Below, piece by piece: positions 1 through 9,832 of a stretch of DNA of 64,000 bases. How positions within the stretch are numbered: position 1 is the first letter of the stretch; every line of letters begins with the position of its first letter. The stretch spans positions 248,001 to 312,000 of the forward strand of contig NZ_JANFPI010000006.1 of the NCBI RefSeq assembly GCF_026552795.1, given 5' to 3'. Under the pieces are notes generated by a model. The model had not been told where the DNA came from. It did no database searches and worked only from the letters and a program-made list of their open reading frames with translations. Source of the DNA: Ectorhizobium quercum (lineage in GTDB: Bacteria; Pseudomonadota; Alphaproteobacteria; Rhizobiales; Rhizobiaceae). The translations under genes were made by a program, and so were the position numbers.

Positions 1-454
1 TCGCCAGCGAGCGCAGACCCGGCAGCGTCTTGCGCGTGCAGGTGATCTTTGCCCGGGTGTGGGCGATTTCCGTCGCATAGCGCGCCGTCAGCGTGGCGAT
101 GCCGCTCAGGTGCATGAGGAAATTGAGCGCCACGCGTTCCGCCGACAGCACCGGGCGTGCCGGGCCGGCGACCGTGACCAGCGAATCGCCCGGCTGCACC
201 CGGTCGCCGTCCTCCACATGCGCCGTGAAGACGATGGCCGGATCGACCAGCCGGAAGGCGGTGCGGGCCAGTTCCAGACCGGCGACCACGCCGTCCTGGC
301 GCGTGTTGACGCGGGCCTCCGCCGCCAGCGACGGCGCGATGGTCGCATAGGTGGTGATGTCGCCGGCCCTGCCGAGATCCTCGAGAAGGGCTGCACGAAC
401 CTGATCCTCCAGCAGAATGGCGGGAAGCGCGGGGCGTAGCGGTGTAACGGTCAT
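1..454 (-). CDS. nadC: nicotinate-nucleotide pyrophosphorylase (carboxylating), partial
   Basis: Quinolinate phosphoribosyltransferase: converts quinolinate and PRPP to nicotinate mononucleotide in de novo NAD synthesis, in the cytoplasm. The reading frame is open through the left window edge, so only about 151 N-terminal residues are present. Visible family landmarks are the N-terminal stretch ALLEDLGRAGDITT and the PRPP-site motif TRKTLPGLR just before the edge. The start ATG (complement 452-454) lies 21 bp downstream of the nadB stop, so it is the last gene of a nadA-nadB-nadC operon and should share the operator upstream of nadA. The match is clear; only the missing C-terminus is unknown. 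Confidence 0.95.
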   Translation of the reverse strand, partial: MTVTPLRPALPAILLEDQVRAALLEDLGRAGDITTYATIAPSLAAEARVNTRQDGVVAGLELARTAFRLVDPAIVFTAHVEDGDRVQPGDSLVTVAGPARPVLSAERVALNFLMHLSGIATLTARYATEIAHTRAKITCTRKTLPGLRSLA

Positions 455-475
455 TGGATCATCCTTCCCCAATCG

Positions 476-2071
476 TCAAAGAGCGGCAATCTCCGCCGCG
501 CGCGCCTCGGCCTGTTTCAATGTCAGGAAGGTGCGGCGGCGCAGGGCATCCTGCGGTTCGGCGTGGTCCGCGCGGAAATGGCCGCCGCGGCTTTCCGGGC
601 GGTCATGGGCGGCGACGGCGACCAGCCTGGCGGCGGCAACGATATTCGCAAAGCGCAGGCGCGGATTTTCGTGTTCGAGCCGGTGGATCTCGCGAAGCGC
701 GTGCTTCAGCCCCTTCGCGTCGCGGATCACGCCGACATCGTTCGCCATGATCCGGCGCAACTGCTTGAGTTCCGCGCTGTCTTCCAGCGTCACCAGCTCG
801 TCGTTCTCGCCGGCGTTCTTCGGCCAGTTGCGAATGCCGTTCTGGAGAATGAGCCCCTTGATGCTTTCGGCAATGCGCGCGCCGAAGACCACGGCTTCCA
901 GCAGGGAATTGGAAGCGAGCCTGTTCGCACCGTGCAGGCCGGTGGACGCCACCTCGCCCGCCGCCCACAAGCCGTCGAGCGAGGTGCGTCCGTCGGCATC
1001 CACCATCAGGCCGCCCATGTGATAATGAACGGCCGGCACGACCGGGATCGGCCGGGTGACGGGATCGATGCCGGCGGCCATGCAGGAGGCGTAAACCGTG
1101 GGGAAGGCATCCGGAAAATGCTTTCCCACGGCCTTGCGGCAATCGAGAAACGCGCCGCGCCCAGCCCGGACCTCGGCAAAGACGCCCCGCGCCACGATAT
1201 CGCGGGGCGCAAGCTCGGCATCGGGATGGATCGCCGCCATGAAGCGCTCGCCGGCGCCGTTGACCAGCAGCGCGCCATCGCCGCGCAGCGCCTCGGTGGC
1301 CAGCGGCGCAGGATCGCGGCCGATATCGATGGCGGTCGGGTGGAACTGGACGAATTCCGGATCGGCGACGACCGCGCCGGCGCGGGCGGCCATGCCGAGC
1401 CCCTGCCCCCGCGCCTCGGCGGGATTGGTGGTGACGGCGTAGAGATGGCCGATGCCGCCCGAGCAGAGCACGACGGAACGGGCCGGAAAGACGATGCGCC
1501 TCTTCGACTGGCCGGCATCCGGCCGGGCGATCACGCCCGTCACCGACCTGCCCTCGCGCACCAGATCCTCGACCACATAGCCTTCCAGCACGCGGATGGT
1601 CGGCGTTTTCCGCACGGCGGCGATCAGGGCTTCCATGATGGCCCTGCCGGCCATGTCGCCCCTGACACGCACGATGCGCCGTTCGGAATGCGCCGCCTCG
1701 CGCGAAAGCAGGAGCCGGCCTTCCAGGTCTCGGTCGAACGGAACGCCGTAGGACAAGAGGTCGCGGATGCGCTCGGGGCCTTCGGACACGGTCAGCATGG
1801 CGATCTTCGCATCGACGATGCCCGCGCCGGCCGCAAGCGTGTCGGCAAGATGCCTTTCGAACGTGTCGCCCGGGCTCATCGCGGCGGCGATGCCGCCCTG
1901 CGCCCAGGCGGAGGAGGCGCCCTGCCCGATGGGCGCCGCCGCCAGCACCGTCACCGGACGGGGCGCAAGCTTCAGCGCGCAGAACAGCCCGGCCAGACCG
2001 CCGCCCACGATCACCACATCGTCCACACCGCCGAAACTCAGCGGCACCGCGACTTCACCTGCAATTGCCAT
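476..2071 (-). CDS. nadB: L-aspartate oxidase
   Basis: FAD enzyme that oxidises L-aspartate to iminoaspartate, the first step of de novo NAD synthesis. At 531 aa it has the usual family length. The start MAIAGEV (ATG at 2071) lies 33 nt downstream of the nadA stop; an in-frame start at 2251 would run deep into nadA and is rejected. Visible motifs: the FAD-binding [16 protein letters not shown] near the N-terminus, [12 protein letters not shown], and the flavin/substrate-site stretch [14 protein letters not shown] followed by [18 protein letters not shown]. Second gene of the nadABC operon; its unstable product is handed to NadA. Confidence 0.96.
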   Translation of the reverse strand: MAIAGEVAVPLSFGGVDDVVIVGGGLAGLFCALKLAPRPVTVLAAAPIGQGASSAWAQGGIAAAMSPGDTFERHLADTLAAGAGIVDAKIAMLTVSEGPERIRDLLSYGVPFDRDLEGRLLLSREAAHSERRIVRVRGDMAGRAIMEALIAAVRKTPTIRVLEGYVVEDLVREGRSVTGVIARPDAGQSKRRIVFPARSVVLCSGGIGHLYAVTTNPAEARGQGLGMAARAGAVVADPEFVQFHPTAIDIGRDPAPLATEALRGDGALLVNGAGERFMAAIHPDAELAPRDIVARGVFAEVRAGRGAFLDCRKAVGKHFPDAFPTVYASCMAAGIDPVTRPIPVVPAVHYHMGGLMVDADGRTSLDGLWAAGEVASTGLHGANRLASNSLLEAVVFGARIAESIKGLILQNGIRNWPKNAGENDELVTLEDSAELKQLRRIMANDVGVIRDAKGLKHALREIHRLEHENPRLRFANIVAAARLVAVAAHDRPESRGGHFRADHAEPQDALRRRTFLTLKQAEARAAEIAAL

Positions 2072-2103
2072 GTGCCCCTCCCCGCAGCCGCGGGCATTTG
2101 CCG

Positions 2104-3177
2104 TCAGGCCTTGAGATTGATCATCCGCTCGACGGCGAGGCGGGCGGGCGCGGCAATCGCCGGATCGACCGTCACCTCCTCCGTCATGAAAAGCAGGCTG
2201 TCGAGAATTTTCGGCAGGGTAATGCGCTTCATGTGCGGACAGAGATTGCACGGTTTGACGAAATCAACCCCCTCCACTTCCGCCTGGATGTTGGAGGCCA
2301 TAGAGCATTCCGTGACCAGCAGCACGCGCTCCGGCTTCCGCTTCCTGACATAGTCGATCATGCCGGAGGTCGAGCCGGAATAATCCGACACGTCGAGCAC
2401 GCTCGGATGGCATTCGGGATGCGCGACGATCTCGATCGTCGGGTCGGCCTCCCTGAAGGCCAGCAGTTCATCCGCCGTAAAGCGCTCGTGAACCTCGCAA
2501 TGGCCGGCCCAGGTCAGGATCTTCTTGTTGGTGCGCCGGGCGACGTTCATCGCCAGATATTCGTCCGGGATACAGAGTACGGTGTCGGACTCGAGGCTTT
2601 CCACCACCTCCACGGCATTGGCCGAGGTGCAGCAGATATCCGTTTCGGCCTTCACCTCGGCGGAGGTATTCACATAGGTGACGACCGGCACGCCCGGATA
2701 GCGGCGCTTCAGCTCGCGCACATCCGCGCCCGTGATCGATTCCGACAGGGAACAGCCGGCGCGGCCGTCGGGAATCAGCACCGTCTTGTCCGGGTTGAGC
2801 AGCTTGGAGGTCTCCGCCATGAAGTGAACACCGCACTGGACGATGATGCCGGCCTCGACCTTCGTCGCATCGCGGGCAAGCTGGAGCGAATCCCCGACGA
2901 TATCAGCAACGCAATGGAAGATGTCGGGCGTCTGGTAGTTGTGCGCCAGAATGACCGCGTTGCGCTCCTGCTTCAGGCGGTTGATGGCGTGGGCATAGGG
3001 CGCATAGACGGGCCATTCGATTTCCGGGATGAAATGGCGGACGCGTTCGTAAAGATGCGCCGTTTCCTTCGCCACCGCCGGCGTGAACGCCAGATCCGGG
3101 CGCTCCAGCACGCCGAACCGCTCCGCCGCCGAAAGCGCCACTCCTCCCGTGGCGCGCAACGCTGCCTGCCCAGCCAT
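2104..3177 (-). CDS. nadA: quinolinate synthase A
   Basis: [4Fe-4S] enzyme condensing iminoaspartate with dihydroxyacetone phosphate to quinolinate. 357 aa from the preferred ATG at 3177 (MAGQAALRA), which has a GGAGAC/GAGAGG stretch 6-13 nt upstream; the ORF can be extended in frame to 3249 but that would place coding sequence over the palindromic operator. Candidate cluster-ligand cysteines sit in [13 protein letters not shown], in CCTSANA and in [11 protein letters not shown] near the C-terminus; [12 protein letters not shown] is the typical substrate loop. First gene of nadA-nadB-nadC. Confidence 0.96.
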   Translation of the reverse strand: MAGQAALRATGGVALSAAERFGVLERPDLAFTPAVAKETAHLYERVRHFIPEIEWPVYAPYAHAINRLKQERNAVILAHNYQTPDIFHCVADIVGDSLQLARDATKVEAGIIVQCGVHFMAETSKLLNPDKTVLIPDGRAGCSLSESITGADVRELKRRYPGVPVVTYVNTSAEVKAETDICCTSANAVEVVESLESDTVLCIPDEYLAMNVARRTNKKILTWAGHCEVHERFTADELLAFREADPTIEIVAHPECHPSVLDVSDYSGSTSGMIDYVRKRKPERVLLVTECSMASNIQAEVEGVDFVKPCNLCPHMKRITLPKILDSLLFMTEEVTVDPAIAAPARLAVERMINLKA

Positions 3178-3218
3178 AGTCCGTCTCCTCTCAAGCCGCT
3201 CCCCGCGGCCTCGGCCAT

Positions 3219-3239
3219 TTATACTCAAATTGAGCATAA
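3219..3239. promoter_or_regulatory. palindromic operator upstream of nadA (candidate NadQ site)
   Basis: A 21-bp inverted repeat: arm TTATACTCAA (3219-3228), central A, arm TTGAGCATAA (3230-3239); 9 of 10 arm positions pair. It lies 42 bp upstream of the nadA start, the position of a repressor site for the nad operon. In alphaproteobacteria NAD synthesis genes are known to be controlled by NadQ; assignment to NadQ is inference from position and symmetry. Confidence 0.6.
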
Positions 3240-3352
3240 GTGGAGCCAAAGAAAACCGGCACGAGCCGGTGGATTCGATTTAAAAACTTTTGTGACGGTT
3301 TGCAAGGATGAATTCGGATAATTGGTCGCTTGCCCGGATCGGGCTGCGCCGC

Positions 3353-3458
3353 TGGAGCATTTCATCTTTTCATGGAAATGCTGACATGCTCCAGTTCATT
3401 GGTCCTGCGCAATTCCGGACGGAAAACCGCTTCATGCTTTTCCTGGAATCGCTCTAAA
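3353..3458. repeat. dispersed rhizobial-type intergenic palindromic element, copy 1
   Basis: Non-coding block between nadA and the HD gene. It contains a stem-like GGAGCATTTC ... GACATGCTCC segment followed by CGGACGGAAAACCGCTTCA and a TTTTCCTGGAAT tail. Related blocks with the same GGA-CG(G/C)AAAA core occur near 9757-9830, 14068-14154 (inverted) and 18970-19050. It resembles in kind the mosaic intergenic elements (RIME-like) of rhizobia; no protein is encoded. Confidence 0.55.
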
Positions 3459-3480
3459 CCCGGCGGCAATGGAGATGCCG

Positions 3481-4134
3481 ATGAACACCGTTTGCCTGCC
3501 CGCACGCTTCGCACCCCACGAGACATTGGCGGCCGCGCTCCTTCCCCACCTCGACGACACCGGCGACGGATCGCACGATCTTTCCCACATCGCCCGCGTC
3601 TTCCGCAACGCCATGCGCATCCACGAACGGGAAGGCGGCAACGGGCGCATTCTCGCCGCTGCCGCCCTGCTGCACGATTGCGTGGCGGTCGAGAAGAACT
3701 CGCCGCTCCGGACGCAGGCATCGCGCCTTGCCGCCGACAGGGCCGCCGCCATCCTCGAAGGGCTCGGCTGGAGCGACACCGACCGCGCCGCCGTTCATCA
3801 CGCCGTCCTGACGCACAGTTTTTCCGCCGGCCTCGTGCCCGAAACCCGGGAAGCGGAAATCCTTCAGGATGCCGACCGGCTGGACGCCATCGGCGCGGTC
3901 GGCGCCGCACGCTGCTTCTATACGGCGGCGCGGATGGGCTCGGCGCTCTACGATCCGGCCGACCCGCTGGCCGAAAACCGCCCGCTCGACGACCGCGCCT
4001 ATGCCCTCGACCATTTTCCGGCCAAGCTCTTCCGGCTCGCAGAGGGGTTCAAGACCGCGACCGGACAGGCTATGGCTAGGGAACGACACGCGCGGCTCGT
4101 CGCCATATACGGGCAGTTTCTCGACGAAATCTGA
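3481..4134 (+). CDS. HD-domain metal-dependent phosphohydrolase (YedJ/YpgQ-like)
   Basis: 217 aa from the ATG at 3481, which has GGAG six bases upstream (3471-3474); an alternative ATG at 3469 overlaps that ribosome site and is less likely. HD signature: HDLSHIARV (first His), LLHDC (His-Asp pair) and DADRLDAIG (last metal Asp), in the spacing of the YedJ/YpgQ group, where members hydrolyse nucleotides; the substrate here is unknown. Cytoplasmic, no signal peptide. It ends 12 bp before the MOSC gene on the same strand, suggesting co-transcription. Confidence 0.8.
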   Translation: MNTVCLPARFAPHETLAAALLPHLDDTGDGSHDLSHIARVFRNAMRIHEREGGNGRILAAAALLHDCVAVEKNSPLRTQASRLAADRAAAILEGLGWSDTDRAAVHHAVLTHSFSAGLVPETREAEILQDADRLDAIGAVGAARCFYTAARMGSALYDPADPLAENRPLDDRAYALDHFPAKLFRLAEGFKTATGQAMARERHARLVAIYGQFLDEI

Positions 4135-4146
4135 AAGGTCAACGGC

Positions 4147-4992
4147 ATGCGGGTTTCGGACCTCTCCATCTATCCCCTGAAAAGCGGCCGCGGCATCGCG
4201 CTCGAAACCAGCCCCGTCGACGCCTTCGGCCTTTCCGGGGACCGGCGCTTCATGCTGGCCGATCCGTCCGGCCACTTCATCACCCAGCGCGAGTTGCCGG
4301 AACTGGCGCAGGTCGAGGCGGCGGTCGTCGGCGGAACGCTTCATCTCGGCATGGGCGCGGAACGCCACGCCGCGCCGCTTACCGGCTTCACCGCGCGCAA
4401 GGACGTCGCCATCTGGAAATCCATCGTCAATGCGGCGCTGGCGGACGAGGCGACCAACGCCACCCTTTCCCGCTGGCTCGGCCGCGATGCGGTTCTCGTC
4501 CACTTCGACAAAAACGCATACCGGGCGGCGAGCCCGGACTGGGCTGGCGACGATTCGCCCGTGACCTTCGCCGACGGCTACCAGATCCTCGTCACCACCA
4601 CCGCCTCGCTCGACGCCCTGAACGCTAACATGGCCGCGCATGGTGAGGCGTCGGTCGGCATGGACCGGTTCCGCCCGAACATCGTCATCGACGGCAGCGA
4701 GGCCTTCGCAGAGGATCATTGGGCGGCGATCGAGATCGGTGGCACCCGGTTCGACCTGGTGAAGCCCTGCGCCCGCTGCATCATGACGACGCAGGACCAG
4801 CAGACCGGTTCGCGCGAGGGGGCGAGCCCCATGAAGGCGATGGGCCGCATCCGCATGTCCGCCGACCGCCGCGTGCCCGGGCCGCTCTTCGGCTGGAACG
4901 CGGTGCCGCGCGGCGCCGGATCGCTGGCGCTCGGCGACACGGTGACGGTGCTGGAAACGCGGGCCGACGGCTGGGCCTTCAAGCGCCGCTGA
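4147..4992 (+). CDS. MOSC domain protein with N-terminal beta-barrel (YcbX/mARC-like)
   Basis: 281 aa. N-terminal MOSC_N barrel (about residues 1-115, starting LSIYPLKSGRGI) and C-terminal MOSC domain (about 120-275). The conserved cysteine expected to ligate molybdenum cofactor is in LVKPCARCIMTT; MDRFRPNIV and GSLALGDTV are further family blocks. The family comprises molybdenum-cofactor enzymes that reduce N-hydroxylated bases; whether this one does so is inferred. Twelve bases downstream of the HD gene, so probably the same transcript. Confidence 0.85.
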   Translation: MRVSDLSIYPLKSGRGIALETSPVDAFGLSGDRRFMLADPSGHFITQRELPELAQVEAAVVGGTLHLGMGAERHAAPLTGFTARKDVAIWKSIVNAALADEATNATLSRWLGRDAVLVHFDKNAYRAASPDWAGDDSPVTFADGYQILVTTTASLDALNANMAAHGEASVGMDRFRPNIVIDGSEAFAEDHWAAIEIGGTRFDLVKPCARCIMTTQDQQTGSREGASPMKAMGRIRMSADRRVPGPLFGWNAVPRGAGSLALGDTVTVLETRADGWAFKRR

Positions 4993-5138
4993 CGACACCG
5001 GTCCGGCAGCGTCCAGGTCCCGTCCGCAGGCGCGACACGGCGCCCGTCATCAACGGACGTGAACAATACCATCAGTAAAAATCGCTTTTCGCGACAGGGC
5101 CGCGGCAGTATTGCATTTTCCATATCCGGAGGAAGCCC

Positions 5139-6359
5139 ATGTCCGCCCACCCGCGCCAGTCCCTGCCCTGGCTGATCATCGTCAGCGGCTCGCTGATCGC
5201 CATCCTTTCGGTCGGGCCCCGCTCGGCGATGGGCTTCTTCCAGATGCCGCTCCTGTCGGAGACAGGCTGGGACCGCACCACATTCGGTCTGGCGATGGCC
5301 ATACAGAACCTCGCCTGGGGTCTCGGCCAGCCGCTGTTCGGCGCCGTGGCCGACAAATACGGCACCGGCCGCGTGCTCGTCATGTCCGGTCTGTTCTATG
5401 CCGCGGGGCTTTTCCTGATGTCGCTCGGCCAGTCGCCGGTGCTGCTGCATATCGGCGGCGGCGTGCTGGTCGGCCTCGGCGTCGCCGCCGGCTCCTTCGG
5501 CATCATTCTTTCGGCCTTCGCCCGCAACGTGACGCCGGAACAGCGCTCCTTCGCATTCGGCATCGGCACTGCCGCAGGTTCGGCCGGCATGTTCCTGTTC
5601 GCGCCGATCTCGCAGGCGCTGATCGCCAATGTCGGCTGGGCGGACGGCCTCGTCTGGATCGGCGCCATGACGCTGCTGATCCCGGTGCTGGCATGGCCAC
5701 TGAGGGGTAACGCCCAGTCCGGAAGCCAGAAGGCGTCCGACAGCAGCCAGACGGCATCGCAAGCGCTGGCCGAGGCCTTCGGCCACCGCAGCTATGTGCT
5801 GCTGACGCTCGGCTTCTTCGTCTGCGGCTTCCAGGTTGCCTTCATCACCGCGCATTTTCCGGCCTATCTCAACGACCGCGGCATTCTCGCCCCCTGGCCG
5901 GTGGTGGCGATGGCGCTGATCGGCTTCTTCAACATCATCGGCTCGCTCGGCGCCGGCTATCTCGGCCAGCTCTACTCGAAGCGCTATATCCTCGCCTTCA
6001 TCTATCTGACCCGGTCCGTCGCCGTGACGGCCTTCCTCCTTCTGCCGCAGACCCCGGCCTCTGTCGTGATCTTCTCTGCCGTCATGGGCATTCTGTGGCT
6101 TTCCACCGTGCCGCCGACCAATGCGCTGGTCGCCATCATGTTCGGCACGCGCCATCTCGGCCTGCTCGGCGGACTGGTCTTCCTGTCGCACCAGGTCGGC
6201 TCGTTCCTCGGCGTCTGGATGGGCGGCGTTCTTTACGACCGGCTCGGCTCCTATGATCCGGTCTGGTGGTTCGGGGTGGGTCTCGGCCTTCTCGCCGCGC
6301 TGGTGCATCTGCCGATCCACGAGACGGGTGTCGCCCGGCTGCGGGCAAAGGCCGCCTGA
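5139..6359 (+). CDS. MFS transporter (OFA/NarK-like)
   Basis: 406 aa integral membrane protein with about 12 hydrophobic segments in two halves separated by a hydrophilic loop (about residues 188-208, rich in Ser/Gln). The ATG at 5139 follows a strong GGAGGA site. Between helices 2 and 3 is the MFS-like AVADKYGTGRVLV loop; YLGQLYSKRYIL is its counterpart in the second half. Proton-coupled uptake or efflux of a small organic anion is typical of the group; the substrate cannot be told. It converges on recO, whose stop begins on the next base. Confidence 0.85.
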   Translation: MSAHPRQSLPWLIIVSGSLIAILSVGPRSAMGFFQMPLLSETGWDRTTFGLAMAIQNLAWGLGQPLFGAVADKYGTGRVLVMSGLFYAAGLFLMSLGQSPVLLHIGGGVLVGLGVAAGSFGIILSAFARNVTPEQRSFAFGIGTAAGSAGMFLFAPISQALIANVGWADGLVWIGAMTLLIPVLAWPLRGNAQSGSQKASDSSQTASQALAEAFGHRSYVLLTLGFFVCGFQVAFITAHFPAYLNDRGILAPWPVVAMALIGFFNIIGSLGAGYLGQLYSKRYILAFIYLTRSVAVTAFLLLPQTPASVVIFSAVMGILWLSTVPPTNALVAIMFGTRHLGLLGGLVFLSHQVGSFLGVWMGGVLYDRLGSYDPVWWFGVGLGLLAALVHLPIHETGVARLRAKAA

Positions 6360-7124
6360 CTATTCGGCGGCCTCGCTCGCCGCGCCGCGGTCCTCGCAGC
6401 CCTTCAGCACGGCCTGAACGAAACCGTCCCTGACCGAGCCGCCGGCAATGCCGCGCGGCTCGTAGACGTTGCGGCTCATGAAGAACGCCGTCAACCGGAA
6501 GGCCTCGGCCAGCGCCGCCCCCGTGGCCGGACGCAGCTCGGCCTGGCCGCCGTTCAGGAAATCCGGCAGGGCCAGCAGGCGCGGCGCATAGGGCTCGCCC
6601 GCCGCCCGGCAAACCGCCCTGCCCGATTTCGGCGACACATAGACGAGATCGTCGCGCCCGCCCGTCGCCGCGCATTCGCTGAGATCGAGGCCGAAGCCGA
6701 GATCGTCCAGAACGGCCAGCTCGAAGCGCACGAACAGTTCGCCGGCCACGGCAGGGTCCTGCAAATGATCGAGCACGACGCCGAGCGCCTCGTAAAGATG
6801 GGGATGGGGATCACGCTCCGGCAGGAGCCGCAGCAGGGCCGCAACGGCCTGGACACCATAGACGGACAGCGCCCTTTCCATCAGCGCCGCCGCTCTCAGC
6901 CGGACCGGTTCGAGGCGGAACTCGCCGAGATGCTCGGACAGGCGCGCGCGCCACGTGACCTCCACCCCGTTGCCCGGCTGGAGAACGGGCTGCATGGACC
7001 GCGAGCGACCGGACCGGACGAGCCCCATGTGGCGGCCATGCCGGCGCGTCATCACCTCCGCGATGACGCTCGTCTCGCCATGTCGGCGCACACCGAGCAC
7101 GATTGCCTCATCCTGCCATTCCAT
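6360..7124 (-). CDS. recO: DNA repair protein RecO
   Basis: 254 aa. RecO helps RecR load RecA onto SSB-coated DNA in the RecFOR gap-repair pathway. N-terminal OB-fold ([17 protein letters not shown], about residues 1-80) and helical C-terminal domain are recognisable. As in many alphaproteobacteria the zinc-cysteine cluster is not obvious: only single cysteines (SECAATG, AVCRAAG) remain. It lies 132 bp downstream of era on the same strand, the classical rnc-era-recO order, and its stop abuts the convergent MFS gene. Confidence 0.93.
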   Translation of the reverse strand: MEWQDEAIVLGVRRHGETSVIAEVMTRRHGRHMGLVRSGRSRSMQPVLQPGNGVEVTWRARLSEHLGEFRLEPVRLRAAALMERALSVYGVQAVAALLRLLPERDPHPHLYEALGVVLDHLQDPAVAGELFVRFELAVLDDLGFGLDLSECAATGGRDDLVYVSPKSGRAVCRAAGEPYAPRLLALPDFLNGGQAELRPATGAALAEAFRLTAFFMSRNVYEPRGIAGGSVRDGFVQAVLKGCEDRGAASEAAE

Positions 7125-7256
7125 GCTTGCGAAACGCTCCTCAAGAGAAGGCGGGCCGCCGCCCTTGCCTTCGTCAAGCCCGAGGAAGACGGAAGTGCGT
7201 GGGGCAATGCGCTGCCTTCGAAAGCCGACTCACTCTACCCCATCGGCGGAATGCTG

Positions 7257-8204
7257 TCATTCCTTCGGGAAATCGAGGCCCATTTCACGGAAGCGTGCGG
7301 GGTCGTCACCCCAGTTCTCGCGCACCTTGACGAACAGGAACAGGTGGACCGGCTGCTCGAGGATTTCCGACAGCTCCTTGCGCGAGGCCGTCGAGATCGC
7401 CTTGATGGCATCGCCGCCCTTGCCGAGCACGATCTTCTTCTGGCTGTCGCGCTCGACATAGATGACCTGCTCGATGCGCACCGATCCGTCCTCGCGCTCC
7501 TCCCATTTTTCCGTCTCGACATGGGAGGAATAGGGAAGCTCCTGATGCAGCCGCAGGAAAAGCTTTTCGCGGGTGATCTCCGCCGCGAGCTGGCGCATCG
7601 GAAGGTCGGAAATCTGGTCTTCCGGATAATACCAAGGCCCCTCCGGCAGCGCCCTGGCGAGATGGCCCAGCAAATCCTCGCAGCCCGAGCCGGTCGTCGC
7701 CGAGACCATGAAGGTGTGCTCGAAGGCGACGGCCTGATTGGCGTCGGCGGCGAGCTTCAGCAGCGCCTCCGGCTGCACCCGGTCGATCTTGTTCAGCACC
7801 AGGATCTTCGGCTGCCGAACCTCCTTCAGGCCCTCGAGGATCGCTTCGGCGTCGCCGCGCAGGCCACGCTCGCTGTCGATCAGCAGCATGATGATGTCGG
7901 CGTCCCTCGCCCCGCCCCAGGCGGACGTGACCATCGCGCGGTCCAGCCGGCGGCGCGGCTTGAAGATGCCGGGCGTATCCATGAAGACGATCTGGGCGTT
8001 GTCGTGGATGGCGATGCCGCGCACCACGGCGCGCGTCGTCTGCACCTTGTGGCTGACGATCGACACCTTGGCGCCGACGAGGCGGTTGAGCAGCGTCGAT
8101 TTGCCGGCATTCGTCGGCCCGATCAGCGCCACGAAGCCGGAGCGGGTCGGCAATACGTCCTCGGCACCGCCCTCGGCGGCGAAATCGTCATCCTGTCCGG
8201 TCAT
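7257..8204 (-). CDS. era: GTPase Era
   Basis: 315 aa. Ras-like GTPase needed for 16S rRNA maturation and 30S assembly. G1 is GPTNAGKSTLLNRL, G3 is DTPGIF, G4 is NKID; the C-terminal KH domain follows, with VLGKGGDAIKAIS as its GxxG-type RNA loop. The start lies 4 bp after the rnc stop, so rnc and era are one transcript; RNase III and Era both act on rRNA. N-terminal extension of about 20 acidic residues before the G domain is normal for rhizobia. Confidence 0.97.
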   Translation of the reverse strand: MTGQDDDFAAEGGAEDVLPTRSGFVALIGPTNAGKSTLLNRLVGAKVSIVSHKVQTTRAVVRGIAIHDNAQIVFMDTPGIFKPRRRLDRAMVTSAWGGARDADIIMLLIDSERGLRGDAEAILEGLKEVRQPKILVLNKIDRVQPEALLKLAADANQAVAFEHTFMVSATTGSGCEDLLGHLARALPEGPWYYPEDQISDLPMRQLAAEITREKLFLRLHQELPYSSHVETEKWEEREDGSVRIEQVIYVERDSQKKIVLGKGGDAIKAISTASRKELSEILEQPVHLFLFVKVRENWGDDPARFREMGLDFPKE

Positions 8205-8208
8205 GGCT

Positions 8209-8934
8209 TTACTCTCGCTCGTCGGAATTCTGCTTCTGCCAGACGCCCTCGCGTTCCAGCATGCGGGTGGCCGCGACCTGCTCGGCGGCGCGGCGCGACC
8301 GTTCCACGCCCGTTTCGGGCGCCACGCCCGGCACTTCCACCGTCACCGTGAAACGGGGATCGTGATCCGGGCCGGAGCGGTCGTCAATGCGGTAACTGGG
8401 CGTGGCCGCGAATTTCGCATGCGCCCATTCCTGCAATTCGGTCTTGGCGTCGCGGCGGAACTCCGCCGTACCCATCGCCCGCTTCTCCCAGTAGCGCTGG
8501 ATGAAGGTACGGGCCGCCTCCAGGCCGCCATCGAGATAGATCGCGGCGATCAGGCTTTCCACCACGTCGGCGCGCACGTTCATCATGCGCTTGCCGGTCA
8601 GCTTCTGCACATCGGCGCCGGTGCGGATGAAGAGGTGAAGCTCCAACTCGTCGGAAACGGCAGCGCAGGTCTGGGCGCTCACCAACTGGTTGAGGCGCAC
8701 CGAAAGCTCGCCCTCGGTCGCGGCGCGAAAGGAGCGGAACAGAAGCTCGGCAACGCAGAGGCCGAGCACGCGGTCGCCGAGGAACTCCAGGCGCTCGTAG
8801 CTGCCCTCGCGGCCGTTCAGCGCGCTGGAATGGGTGAGCGCACGCTCCACGCGCGTCCAGTCGCTGAACCGATGCCCCATCGCCGCTTCGAGACGGTCGC
8901 GATTTTCCGTCAGGAAGGACTTCTTCCGGTTCAT
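8209..8934 (-). CDS. rnc: ribonuclease III
   Basis: 241 aa from the ATG at 8934 (MNRKKSF). This start overlaps the lepB stop as ATGA, which argues for translational coupling and against the longer in-frame start at 8979. Cleaves double-stranded RNA in rRNA and mRNA processing. The catalytic signature is ERLEFLGDRVLGL (about residues 45-57) with the second acidic site in DVVESLIAAIYLDGG; a double-stranded RNA-binding domain fills the last 75 residues (TELQEWAHAKF ... AAEQVAATRML). Confidence 0.96.
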   Translation of the reverse strand: MNRKKSFLTENRDRLEAAMGHRFSDWTRVERALTHSSALNGREGSYERLEFLGDRVLGLCVAELLFRSFRAATEGELSVRLNQLVSAQTCAAVSDELELHLFIRTGADVQKLTGKRMMNVRADVVESLIAAIYLDGGLEAARTFIQRYWEKRAMGTAEFRRDAKTELQEWAHAKFAATPSYRIDDRSGPDHDPRFTVTVEVPGVAPETGVERSRRAAEQVAATRMLEREGVWQKQNSDERE

Positions 8935-9674
8935 TGGACGCCCTTGAACAGGCGATCCCAACGCATGTTGGTCGGCCATTTCCAGATTTCGCGGAAGGAC
9001 GTGTCGTTGCCCAGCGAGAAGAAGATGACGCTGGCGCGGCCGATCAGGTTTTCCGAGGGCACGAAGCCGACGTCGAAGCGGCTGTCGAGCGAATTGTCAC
9101 GGTTGTCGCCCATCATGAAATAATGATCCGCCGGCACGACGAACTCGCGGGTGTTGTCGCCGCGCGACACCGGCGACTGGTCGAGCGTGTCGTAGGCCAC
9201 GTCGTTGTCCAGCGTTTCGCGATAGACCGGAATGTTGTCGCCGGGCTCCATGCCGTAATCGGAGGTGAAGCGGCCGTCCTCGACCTTCGGCACCGGCTGG
9301 CCGTTGATGTTCAGCACGCCGTTGATCATCTGCACGCGATCGCCGGGCAGGCCGACGACGCGCTTGATATAGTCGATGTCGGTGTTCGACGGCAGGCGGA
9401 AGACGACAATATCGCCGCGCTCCGGCTCGGAGGCGAGGATGCGCCCGGAGAACAGGTCCGGCGAGAACGGCAGCGAATATTTCGAATAGCCGTAGGAGAA
9501 CTTGTTGACGAACAGGTAGTCGCCCACCAGCAGCGTCGGCATCATCGAGCCGGACGGGATGGTGAAAGGCTGGAAGAAGACCGTGCGGATGATCATGGCG
9601 AGCAGAAGCGCCTGGATGATGACCTTGATGTTCTCCCACAACGCGTTCGGCTTGGGTTCGGTTTTATCGGACAC
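8931..9674 (-). CDS. lepB: signal peptidase I
   Basis: 247 aa from a GTG at 9674 (VSDKTEPKPNALWENIK), preceded at 6 nt by GGAAG; an in-frame ATG at 9707 lacks a clear ribosome site and would add 11 residues. One N-terminal membrane helix (about residues 14-32), then the periplasmic serine-lysine protease that removes signal peptides. Catalytic Ser is in IPSGSMMPTLLVGD, catalytic Lys in YIKRVVGLPGD; the GDNRDNSLDSR box completes the family motifs. Overlaps rnc by 4 bp. Confidence 0.95.
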   Translation of the reverse strand: MSDKTEPKPNALWENIKVIIQALLLAMIIRTVFFQPFTIPSGSMMPTLLVGDYLFVNKFSYGYSKYSLPFSPDLFSGRILASEPERGDIVVFRLPSNTDIDYIKRVVGLPGDRVQMINGVLNINGQPVPKVEDGRFTSDYGMEPGDNIPVYRETLDNDVAYDTLDQSPVSRGDNTREFVVPADHYFMMGDNRDNSLDSRFDVGFVPSENLIGRASVIFFSLGNDTSFREIWKWPTNMRWDRLFKGVQ

Positions 9675-9756
9675 GGGGCGCTTCCATTCCTCAATTCGTA
9701 TTCGCATCGGCCCGAAACGTTTCGCGATCCTTCGGATCAGCCGTCAGCGCTTCGGG

Positions 9757-9832
9757 TCTTTCGTTTTCCGCATGCCGTGATCGCAAAACCGCTGCACGCT
9801 TCTGCGCGACATGCTTCAGGCCAGGCACTTCT
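9757..9832. repeat. dispersed intergenic palindromic element, partial copy 2
   Basis: Between lepB and acpS. The stretch GATCGCAAAACCGCTGCACG followed by CTTCTGCGCGACATGCTT matches the core of the element at 3353-3458 (CGGACGGAAAACCGCTTCA then CTTTTCCTGG). Only the right half is recognisable. Confidence 0.4.

Noticed and set aside
563-2353. Long plus-strand frame opposite nadB/nadA
   Set aside because: GC-rich shadow of nadB; Arg/His/Gly-rich with no family motifs, while the minus strand encodes a complete NadB.
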